A stretch of 64,000 bases of DNA from Tricholoma matsutake (lineage: Eukaryota; Basidiomycota; Agaricomycetes; Agaricales; Tricholomataceae): contig AP026545.1 of the NCBI GenBank assembly GCA_026075535.2, forward strand, positions 8,122,001-8,186,000. The letters are read 5' to 3'. This document shows, in pieces, positions 55,567 through 64,000 of the stretch. Both the position numbers and the translations under genes were made by a program. The notes under the pieces were generated by a model. It made no database searches. It had not been told where the DNA came from and worked only from the letters and a program-made list of their open reading frames with translations. Positions within the stretch are counted from its first letter, which is position 1. Each line of letters opens with the position of its first letter.

Positions 55567-56226
55567 ATGGCAGAACAGACACCCATAATACCCCCCAAAT
55601 GATGATTCACCAAACAATTCTTATGAAACCCAGCAAATGCTGAGACCCTCTGCACCCACCTCACCCATGACCCCTCGAAATACCACCTTGCAAGAATGTG
55701 TTTCTACTACTGAAGCACGATTGATCAAATGAAACGCAACCTGGAAGAAGCGATGAATGACGCTGACACCCTCAGAATTGAACAAGTGATCCAAGACATG
55801 GCTATGCCATGGTCAGATAGACAGAAGGTGGTTGAAAGAAACCCTCACACCCCCATAGATCAAAACAGACAACGACTGACCTCACCCTCGCCTTACAATG
55901 GGCGGAAAGACAAAAACAAACCGTGAACCGCCTCTGGAAACGCCTCCCCCTCTATGAGCAACCAGACGACCCAACCTTTAGAGATCATCGACCTCACGAC
56001 ACCCAAACCCGAACCACGGTCGACCCAGCCACCTTGGTCCCCTCCCCACATGAGGAATGCCAGATGCTTCATTTGCCACCAGATCGGGCACTTTGGCCTG
56101 ATCTGCCAAAGACATATCTGCAAGCACTGCAAGCAACGAGGCCCCAGACATTACAGCCCCAACTGCCCAATGAGGCAGCAGAAGGAACGAGAGGAAGAGC
56201 AGAGGCAATGGGAGTTCCTTGAATAA
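55567..56226 (+). pseudogene. Extra ORF3 with tandem zinc knuckles downstream of pol
   Basis: Frame from ATG 55567 (MAEQTPIIPPK) to TAA 56224-56226, about 219 codons, interrupted only by TGA at 55600, 55603, 55624, 55711 and 55924, all fitting CGA. The N-terminal half is helical and charged (MKRNLEEAMNDADTLRIEQV), then a Pro/Thr linker, then CFICHQIGHFGLIC (perfect C-x2-C-x4-H-x4-C) and CKHCKQRGPRHYSPNC (C-x2-C-x6-H-x4-C). The end is Glu/Arg-rich (RQQKEREEEQRQWEFLE). Zinc knuckles bind single-stranded nucleic acid; in Ty3 elements they normally sit in gag. Its persistence as one frame with only CpG-type stops argues that it was a real gene of the element. Confidence 0.75.
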
Positions 56227-56346
56227 GGGTACGATAATTTTGACGACGATGCGATGGGGAATATGACCGGAGAACCATGCGGGAGAACCTAGGGGAAAGC
56301 AGATAGTAATTTGAAGTCGGTGACTTTGAAGATAGAAGGGAGGTGA

Positions 56347-57101
56347 TGTTACGATTTGTTATCTGGACCCGCAAGACCAGGCACTTCATTTTTCTTATTC
56401 GACTCGACTCACTTCCGACGGGAGACACCTTGACGCATGGCGACTCCATGCACCTGAACCCACTCCCATGCATGCTGTGATATGACAGCCCTTTGACATG
56501 AGGTCCATGACATCGGACACTCACGATCGACATGCTGCGCTGCAGCATGTCCTTGACATCAGATCCTTGACGTCGGATCCGTAACATCGGACGCCTCATG
56601 CCAGGCATGAGGCTATTCTCTTATTGATCCCTGACATGCTGCGCCATAGCACTCCATGACATCAGATGCCTCACGCAAGGCATGAGGCCTGTCTTTTCTA
56701 TTGTTCTTTCTATTTATACTTGATAACGATCCTACATTCCAATTGGACAATAGATATCTTCGAACCATATATAAGCTGTAGTAATACTGCCTGTATTCCT
56801 CAGCTTGACCTAATTCAAATAATGGTCTTAGACTCAACCAGAACACTCGACAGCTTAGGAAGCCCCTAGCTGTGATAACTCGAACTCGACAGTTGGAAAG
56901 CCTCCAACTGTGATACACAACCTATGGTCTACTCAGAAAGCCTCTGAGTACGGACAGCCATCACAACTTGAGGAAGTACCCAAGTGAAGGCAGGAAGCCT
57001 GATATGCTAGGAAAGTCTCCTAGTGCGATACGAGACAGTTGGAAAGCCTCCAACTGTAACATACGAAGCCAAGGCTGAGTTAAGGACCTATAGTCTTAAC
57101 A
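56347..57101 (+). repeat. 3' LTR of inner Ty3 element, about 100 bp longer
   Basis: 755 bp. The extra length is a duplication around 56555-56690 that gives a second copy of the GCCTCATGC hairpin and repeats of GACRTCRGATCC-type words. CpG content is higher than in the 5' LTR (for example TGTTACG against TGTTATG). Confidence 0.95.
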
Positions 57102-57106
57102 GCAGA

Positions 57107-57174
57107 TCCCGCCCCCTTCTTGTAGAGAGAACCCGCACAGTCTTAGCTAGCAGATAGTGGGTGTTGCCCTAACA
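57107..57174 (+). repeat. 5' LTR of outer Ty3 element, second part
   Basis: Last 68 bp of the 5' LTR, following the second copy of the GCAGA target duplication; ends CCTAACA. Confidence 0.95.
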
Positions 57175-57662
57175 GAAGAACACAACTTCCCATATCAGTG
57201 CGCCTTCTCTTACTTGCACATATGTCATTGTTTCACTGCGCCACATCCAATTACTCATCCTTTCGGCACGAGCTGGAAGTAGTTGTATATACGTAATCTA
57301 CCTTTTCTTTCGTAAGCCGATGCCAGGCCTCACCTTACATTGCGACTGCCAGTGATCGAGAGGTAGCACTCATCATTAGGACAGCTGCAACCAGACAACC
57401 GATCGGATCTGGTTTAGTTACGATTTACATCACTCTATTCGGACGACTATTTTAGTTACAAGCTGAATTCAGTGTTATCTCCGAGATCAGGCACTGTTGG
57501 AAGGGTTATTGATCCGAAGTGTCAAAATAGGCGCCTGACGAACGACGAACCATTGACGAACCTCAACGAACCTTATCAATGTGACCTGTAAATGTTTGGA
57601 GAGGTCTTGAAGAAAAAATTTTGAATTTGTCGAAGAAGTGATTCATCACAGATTCTACAATT
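57175..57662 (+). other. Leader of outer Ty3 element
   Basis: Untranslated leader between the 5' LTR end and the gag start at 57663. Begins GAAGAACACAACTTCCC, the expected primer-binding position; the primer was not identified. Confidence 0.5.
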
Positions 57663-58760
57663 ATGTCCGAACCTTCAACTTCTAATCCCAGTCCTAATCC
57701 TGTTCCCATACCAGCACTAGAGGCAAAAATTGATGCGCTCACAGCACAAATGTCGCAATTAGTGTCAGTATTGGCAGCATCACAGCCCAGACAAGCGGAA
57801 GTACAGCCAGAGATGATAGGAGAAAGAGATGATGAGATGGAGGAGATGGTGGAGTGGATATCGCAGGAGGATGAGATGGTGGAGAAATCCAGAAATGGAA
57901 AAGTGCGCTTACCTAAGTATGCGCCCCCACAAATCTTTGACGGTACCATGGAGAATACAAAATCCTTCATCAGCTCTATAGTATTGTACATCCATGGGAG
58001 GAAGCCAGAGTTTCGTACAGCTGAGTCTAGGATTATGTTTGCTCTCTCATACATTCAGGGGGGGAAAGCACAGTTCTGGAGAAACGAGGCTATTAATCAA
58101 ATTGCCATGGGAAATAAACCTTTTGCAACCTTCAAGGAATTTCTGGAGAGATTGGAGGCACAGTTTGGAGACCCTAATCCAAAGGCGACAGCCAATGCTA
58201 AATTAAAGACCATGCGCCAAGGTTCTTTAACGGTGGATGAATTTATTTTGCAGTTCAAAGCAGAAGCTTTGCAAACGGACATGGGAGAAGCCGCGTTGGT
58301 AGAGTTTTTGAAAGCAGGATTAAATCCCTCTTTATTCAAGTCTATCTACCGACTACCTTCGATGCCAGAGAAGTTGGACAAGTGGTATAATTGGGCAATG
58401 CGCCTTGACCAGCAATATCGGCAGGAACAGGCAGAGTCAAAGTTGATGTACGGAAGTAGTAAATTTGGAAAGTCATCAGGAGGAAAGTCCGAGAAAAAAA
58501 AGGCGCCTCAGGCACAAGCTCCAAGGGCACAGCCACCGGCCATGGCAGTGACACCTATAGTTACGGAGTCAGCAGCACCAGCAGAGGCAATGGAGGTTGA
58601 TCAAGCAGGAAGATGAGCCCCACTTAAATGTTTTAACTGTGGGCAGTTAGGACACATTTCTAGGAATTGTAGGCAGAAAAGAAAGATTAGGGAAGCTACA
58701 ATCGAGGAAGTGAAGCCAGAGGAAGGCAGGCAGAAGAATTTTGTGGAAGAGTCCCAGTGA
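57663..58760 (+). pseudogene. Outer Ty3 gag with intact zinc knuckle, TGA-interrupted
   Basis: ATG at 57663 (MSEPSTSNPSPNP). Coiled region LEAKIDALTAQMSQLVSVLA, acidic stretch, then capsid: LPKYAPPQIFDGTMENTKSF, FALSYIQGGKAQFW, FLERLEAQFGDPNPKATANA, GLNPSLFKSIYRLPSMPEKL. TGA at 58614-58616 fits CGA; the same frame continues with a perfect zinc knuckle CFNCGQLGHISRNC and ends at TGA 58758-58760, which may itself be an original stop or CGA. Confidence 0.85.
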
Positions 58761-61700
58761 AGGTTTCCCCATTGGTGACCCAGAATCGTTACAATGTATT
58801 AGTATCCAAGGAAACCCAGAGTAAATCAGAAAAGGAAATCGAGGAGGAGTACAACTGTTGCAAATCACGTGACAAAGAAAATTGTCACATGTCATTTCCG
58901 AAAACCCCTAAATTCTTTATTTGCTCTGCGTGAATAGAACCCGAAATCACCTTGACTGTGGGACTGAAGACAGTGGACACGCATGCAGCTATTGATGTGG
59001 AAGCGTTGCTTGACAGTGGTGCTACAGGATTATTTATCAATTGATCCTTAATTACCGGAAACAGTATTAACACACGCAAGCTGGCGCAACCTATAATGGT
59101 GTACAATATTGATGGAACAGTCAATTGTGGAGGAACTATCAAGGAGGAGGTGACTATGGTACTAAAGTATCAGGAGCATCAGGAGCAAGCCATATTCGAA
59201 GTGTGCGATCTTGGGAAAACCAATCTAATAATAGGATGTCCATGGTTACAGAAGCATAATCCCGAAATTGATTGGAAAACTGGGAAAGTACAAATGACTC
59301 ATTGTCCTAAGGAATGTAATGTGTATGGGAGGAAGATGAAGAAGGAAAAAAAGGAAAAAGAAAGAGAAAGAACATCCAAGAAAGTATTCTGTTACGATGG
59401 AGGAAGTGGAGGATGAGGAAATGCCAAATGGGGAAGTTCCGATCATGATCGAGAAAGAAGAGCAGAAGCAAACCTTTAGAGCAGTTCGTGGAGGACAGTC
59501 ATGGGACAAGAATATTGTGAAGGTGGAGAAGCCAGTGGAGGAATGGGTGCCAAAAGTGTATCATGAACATTTGTCAGTGTTCCAAAAGAAGGAGTCTGAG
59601 CGAATGCCAGTGCGGAAGCCATGGGATCATGCGATTGAGATGAAGCCAGGGTTTGTGCCAAAGAAGTCGAAGGTATATCCATTATCTCTGATGGAACAAG
59701 AAGAAGTGGATGCATTCCTGAAGGAGCAATTGCGCAAAGGATACATACGACCTTCGAAATCACTGCAAACGTCACCAATATTCTTTGTGCCCAAAAAAGA
59801 CCAAAGGAAGAGGATGTGTATCGATTATAGGTATCTGAATGAGTGGACAGTGAAGAATGCGTACCCCCTGCCATTGATCTCAGAAATAATTGATAGGGTG
59901 GGAAAAGCCAAGGTCTTTACAAAATTGGATTTACGATGGGGATACAACAATGTACAAATAAAGAAAAGAGATGAGTGGAAGGCTGCATTTGCCACACGTC
60001 GAGGATCCTTCGAGCCACTTGTCATGTTTTTTGGGATGACTAATAGTCCCCCGACCTTTCAAAATATGATGAACGACATTTTCAAGGACATAATAGACAA
60101 AGGCGTGGTAATAATATTTATTGACGACATTCTGATATTCACAGAGGATGAAGAGAATCATGAGGCAATAGTGCAGGAGGTGTTTCGGAGGTTGGCAGAG
60201 AACGATCTATTTTTGAAACCAGAGAAGTGTGTGTTTGGGGCAAGCAAGATCGAGTTCCTAGGATTATTGATCGGCCCTGACAGGATCAAAATGGATCTGA
60301 TCAAGGTACAGGCGATCACAGATTGGCCTGCGCCCACCTGTGTCAAGGAGGTTCAAGCCTTCTTGGGACTCGCAAATTATTATCGTTGCTTTGTGCACAA
60401 TTTTTCTAAAATTGCTGCACCCTTACATAACCTTATGCAAAAGGGAGTAGTATGGAGGTGAGGAGAGCAGCAGCAGACAGCATTTGAGGAGTTGAAGAGG
60501 AAGTTTGTGGAGGGACCAATATTAGCCCCAGTAGATTTCCCATGCCCTTTGTGAGTGGAATCCGATGCATCTGATTTTGCTACTGGAGCAGTATTATCAA
60601 TGCTGTGCAAAGATGACAAATGGCATCCTTGTGCATACTTGTCAAAAGGGTTGAATGATGTGGAGAGGAATTATGATGTGCATGACAAAGAGATGTTGGG
60701 GATAATACAAGCATTGGAGGCGTGGAGGCATTATTTGGAGGGATGTACGCATCAGATTGAGATCTGGATGGATCATCAAAATCTGCAATACTTCATGTCC
60801 GCTAAAAAGCTTAATCGCTGGCAAGCACATTGGGCACTATTCCTATCGCGTTTCAATTTTCACTTGGTCCACAAAGCGGGAAGCTTAATGAGGAAAGCAG
60901 ATGCATTATCCAGACATATTGATCATAAAAGGGGGGTGGAGGAGGACAATAAAAATGTTACCTTACTCAAACCTGAATACTTTTGCATTTGCGCTATGCA
61001 TCAAGGGCATCTATTAATAGATAGCTCGGAAACGGAAATGTTGTCTAAAATTAGACAATGTTCGGAAATGGACGATGAAGTAGTGGAAGCCATGAAAGCT
61101 CTGAAGGGAGAGAAGAAAGGTAATATCAAAGGAGACGAATGGGCTGAGGAACAAGGGTTGGTGTTGTTTCGAGGAAAAGTGTATGTACCGAAGGATCAGG
61201 ATTTACAAAGGGAGATCGTCCGGTTACATCACAATACGCTGATTGCCGGACACCCAGGAAGATGGAAGACGTTAGAATTAGTAATGAGAAATTATTGGTG
61301 GCCCGGAATTTCGAAGTATGTGTTGGGGTATGTGGATGGATGTGATACGTGCATGAGGGGGAAGAAATTTCCAGAGAAACCTGCAGGAAAATTAATGCCA
61401 AACCCTATACCTAAAGTGCCATGGCGAGATATATCTGTGGATTTTATTACCGGATTACCCGAGGCTCAAGGGTACGATGCAATATTCGTAGTATGCGACC
61501 GCTTTACAAAGGAGGTCCATATTATTCCTACTACTACAGAAACCTCATCATTGGGCTTGGCATGCCTCTATCTAAATCAGGTATGGCAGTTACATGGGTT
61601 ACCCGATACCGTTATCTCCGATTGCAGACCACAATTTGCTTCCACGTTTATGCGAGAACTAAACAACATATTGGGAATTCAAACTAAATTATCTATGGCA

Positions 61701-62582
61701 TATCACCCGCAGACTGATGGGCAGACAGAGAGAATGAATCAGGAGTTGGAGCAGTACCTACATATGTTTGTCAACTACTGACAAACTGACTGGCCCGAAT
61801 GGTTGGCAATTGCTGAATTTTCCCACAATAACAAATTCCATTTGGCTACTCGTATGTCACCCTTTTTCGCGAATTATGGATATCATCCTCGCATGGGAGT
61901 AGAACCCAGAAGGGAAGTCAAAGTACAGTCGGTAGAAGATTTTGTATCTAAGATGCAAAAGGTACAAGAGGAAGCAGAGGCAGCATTGAAGAAAGCACAT
62001 GATGAGATGATGCAACACGTGGATTGTACTCGAGCACGCGCTCCAGAGTACAAAGTTGGTGACTTGGTATGGCTAAGTACCAAGGACCTGAATATTCCAC
62101 GACCTTCGAAGAAACTTACGGAGAAACAAGTTGGCCCATATGCGATCTCTAAAGTGATCTCGCCTAATGCGGTAGTGCTAAAATTACCCTGATCATTTAA
62201 GATTGATCCCGAGATTAACGTATCCTGCCTACGCCCTTACCATCCGCCCACTATTCCTGGCCAACAAACTACTCCGCAACCTCCGATAATAGTAGAAGGT
62301 GCTCCAGAATACATAGTTGAAGAAATTCTAGACTCACGTCTTCGATGGAACAAATTGGAGTTCTTAATAAAGTGGAAAAACTATACCAATGAAAATAATT
62401 CATGGGAACCCGAAGAGATTTGTAAGCGAGCACGTAACACGATCACCCAATTCTTTAAATGTAATCCGAATGCTCCGCGTCGCATTGCGAGAATGGTGTA
62501 TGAGGGGATGAAATTCTGGCCTTACCAAAATTTCACAGAGGGGACAAACATAATATTTTCTTGCCTGGAAGTCGAGGCATAA
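58761..62582 (+). pseudogene. Outer Ty3 pol: protease to chromodomain
   Basis: Protease ALLDSGATGLFIN near 59005 with TGA at 58931 and 59042 on either side. A frameshift in the A-rich stretch near 59345-59395 leads to [59 protein letters not shown], catalytic [11 protein letters not shown] near 60115. RNase H: ESDASDFATGAVL near 60560 and WMDHQNLQYF near 60770. Integrase: HHNTLIAGHPGRWKT, CDTCMRGKK, VDFITGLPEAQGYDA, VISDCRPQFASTF, YHPQTDGQTERMNQ. Chromodomain YIVEEILDSRLRWNKLEFLI then KWKNYTNENNSWEPEEI near 62310-62420. TGA also at 60459, 60552, 61779 and 62190. TAA at 62580-62582. Confidence 0.9.
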
Positions 62583-62593
62583 AAGGGGGGTAA

Positions 62594-62995
62594 TGTTAGG
62601 AAACCACCCCATTACCTAATAAACTTTCATTTTTATTTTATTATGTCGAATTACGCTACATGACGCCAAATGACGCTACATTCTGATAGCGTGAGAATTT
62701 TATTTCGCACGCATCAAAATGTATGCGCATGTACGAGTGCGTCGGTAACAACAACGTACAATATATGTAACATAGTATATAAACCCTAAATATATGCCTA
62801 GGGGACCCCAGTTGTGTTCTCTTAGGTATTCCACCTACATTTTCAGTGTGAAAGGCCTATCTCAACAAACTCACCTATTAATAACCCCACGCATCAAAAA
62901 CATCATTTCCCCCATCACGAGCGCGGATCCCACCCCCTTCTTGTAGAGAGAACCCGCATGGTCTTAGCTAGCAGATAGTGGGTGTCACCCTAACA
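62594..62995 (+). repeat. 3' LTR of outer Ty3 element
   Basis: 402 bp, TGTTAGG...CCTAACA, followed by ATAAT. Confidence 0.95.
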
Positions 62996-64000
62996 ATAAT
63001 CATGGACTGTTGTAAAAGCCTGGACCATTGACTCGATGTTGGTGCAAGCAAATCCCAAGCGTGACAGTCCCTTCACACTCCCATGACCAATTTCATATAT
63101 TATCTTACCAACTGAAGCTGGTGATGGCATTGTTGCCTTCCCAGCTATTGCATTGTCTGATGCCAGAAGAAACGACTTCAAGGTTCCGAATCCGGGAAAC
63201 ACCTTTCGCTTCCTGAGGCCCCCCTTGAGAAATGTGTTGTATAAGTATCCTTTACCCATCCCACCAACTCTGAATCGCCTGATGCCTCCCAAAATGCAGG
63301 GATGTGGCAGACGTCCTGTGCATCCATGCACTGTCCATAGGCGTTTCTGTCGCAGAAATAAATAGGGGGATGAACTGATGATAACTTCTTGAATAACTCC
63401 TGCCAATCAGATAGATGTCTAAATATCCATTCTTGCTGGAGTAGAAAATCTGTGTGAAAGGTGATGCCTCTGAAAATCAATGCACTAAAAAGTCCTTCCT
63501 GGGTGGATACCATGTCCGGGCTAAATGGCCCTCCCGGCTCCAGGATACATAGGTGAGAGGGCATGTAATCATGGAATGGGAGCTTTTTATCAGCATTTTC
63601 TTGAACATGTGCAAGGAACTTGGCCACGGCCTTTGCATTGCATTCCTCTCAGGTTTGGCCATGATTGCAGGGAATGATAATGCGCTGGTGTGGATGATCC
63701 AAAAATGTGTATAAAAGCTCAATTTGGCTGACAAGCTTGTGCATCTGTGCCTCGTCTGGGAGTACTAAAGCATTTCTAGGTGAGGGAGATTGGGGAGCAC
63801 ATGACAGTGAAGATAACTATTCAACAACCCAAGAAGACAAAGACTTCTTGCTAGGACTCAGTTTTCCAAAGTGGTGCCCAATTTGGCTCAGAATATCCCT
63901 CAATTTGCTCCAGGTCTGCGCCAAGGCATGGTGGCAGAGTTCACTCAAAGCCCACTTGTGGAGATTGGCTTGGGTAGGATTTCGGGGGATATTCTTGAAT
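62996..64000 (-). pseudogene. Hypothetical protein gene disrupted by the Ty3 nest, 5' end outside window
   Basis: Minus-strand frame from the right edge: NLHKWALSELCHHALAQTWS, KLRDILSQIGHHFGKLSPSK, TAG at 63817-63819, LPDEAQMHKLVSQIELLYTF, TGA at 63649-63651, FLAHVQENADKKLPFHDYMP, LFKKLSSVHPPIYFCDRNAY, SELVGWVKDTYTTHFSRG. A frameshift near 63220-63235 (C run) leads to RKRKVFPGFGTLKSFLLASD, ASVGKIIYEIGHGSVKGLSR, FTTVHDY, and then the insertion. It continues at 49166. I recall this as a recurring Agaricomycete family without known function. Confidence 0.65.

Larger units (their letters stand above)
49506..57101 (+). mobile_element. Inner Ty3 LTR retrotransposon (chromovirus) with extra 3' ORF
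   Basis: LTRs at 49506-50157 (652 bp) and 56347-57101 (755 bp), TGTTAYG...CTTAACA, with target duplication GCAGA (49501-49505 and 57102-57106). It is inserted in the 5' LTR of the outer Ty3 element. Coding: gag 50442-51293, pol 51311-55498, and a third frame 55567-56226 with two zinc knuckles. Polypurine GAAGGGAGGTGA precedes the 3' LTR. No frameshift was found in any of the three frames; all internal stops are TGA. The LTRs contain a hairpin array. Confidence 0.95.
49172..62995 (+). mobile_element. Outer Ty3 LTR retrotransposon (chromovirus), interrupted in its 5' LTR
   Basis: 402-bp LTRs: 5' in two pieces (49172-49505 and 57107-57174, summing to 402) and 3' at 62594-62995; TGTTAGG...CCTAACA. 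Target duplication ATAAT at 49167-49171 and 62996-63000. Polypurine tract AAAAGGGGGGTAA before the 3' LTR. Gag at 57663-58760, pol at 58761-62582. The element sits inside a minus-strand coding gene. About eight in-frame TGA codons and one frameshift. Confidence 0.95.

Noticed and set aside
2066..56226. Reassignment of TGA to an amino acid, since nearly all internal stops are TGA
   Set aside because: Gene ends elsewhere in the window also use TGA, one internal TGA replaces Trp while others replace Arg, and CpG changes at non-stop sites and in LTRs explain the pattern.
63780..64000. Plus-strand coding region reading VVPNLAQNIPQFAPGLRQ
   Set aside because: The minus strand of the same bases gives a better, longer frame (SELCHHALAQTWSKLRDILS) that continues the disrupted gene to its left.

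Overview
The window reads as a repeat-dense stretch of a filamentous basidiomycete genome, most likely Agaricomycetes. Reasons: spliceosomal introns of about 42-64 bp, chromodomain-bearing Ty3 retrotransposons, a DIRS-type tyrosine-recombinase retrotransposon, a LINE with an RNase H domain, a Crinkler-type NTPase/nuclease gene, and several disordered or unknown protein families that I associate with mushrooms and their relatives (recollection, not searched). No rRNA, tRNA or bacterial-style operon was seen.

Layout. 0-6.2 kb: three broken low-complexity protein genes and a 1-kb minisatellite that inverts on itself. 6.3-11.6 kb: two minisatellites and a 5'-truncated LINE. 12.6-16.3 kb: a DNA transposon with about 170-bp terminal inverted repeats holding a Tc1/IS630-type transposase on the minus strand and an unrelated protein gene on the plus strand. 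16.3-35.7 kb: one DIRS-type element on the minus strand (A1 - gag - RT/RNase H - recombinase - B1 - A2 - B2, split direct repeats) blown apart by a Ty3 element in A2 (TSD GACCT), a second Ty3 element in gag (TSD GACAG) that itself carries a perfect 189-bp hAT-like foldback (TSD GCGAGGGT), a 1.1-kb Harbinger-like element in RT, and a non-coding repeat in the recombinase. 36.3-39.5 kb: Crinkler-like gene (ubiquitin-like header, P-loop NTPase, PD-(D/E)XK-like nuclease) with one stop and one frameshift. 42.2-47.6 kb: a divergent pair of multi-exon genes of unknown function. 47.7-49.0 kb: second copy of the non-coding repeat with expanded satellites. 49.0-64.0 kb: a minus-strand gene split by a Ty3 element (TSD ATAAT) whose 5' LTR is split by another Ty3 element (TSD GCAGA).

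Two things tie the window together. First, decay is dominated by CpG transitions: long reading frames are interrupted almost only by TGA where arginine CGA would be expected, and LTR pairs differ nearly only at CpG sites, as expected for deamination of methylated CpG. Second, the insertions are nested and most have clean target-site duplications, so their order can be read directly.

The most unusual signals are (i) an array of seven consecutive short hairpins with a shared AAGCC-type loop but different self-complementary stems in the LTR of the innermost Ty3 element, which also has an extra zinc-knuckle ORF after pol; (ii) the DIRS element whose 3' repeat A2 contains three GT-AG introns that are precisely missing from its 5' repeat A1; and (iii) the Crinkler-type gene.
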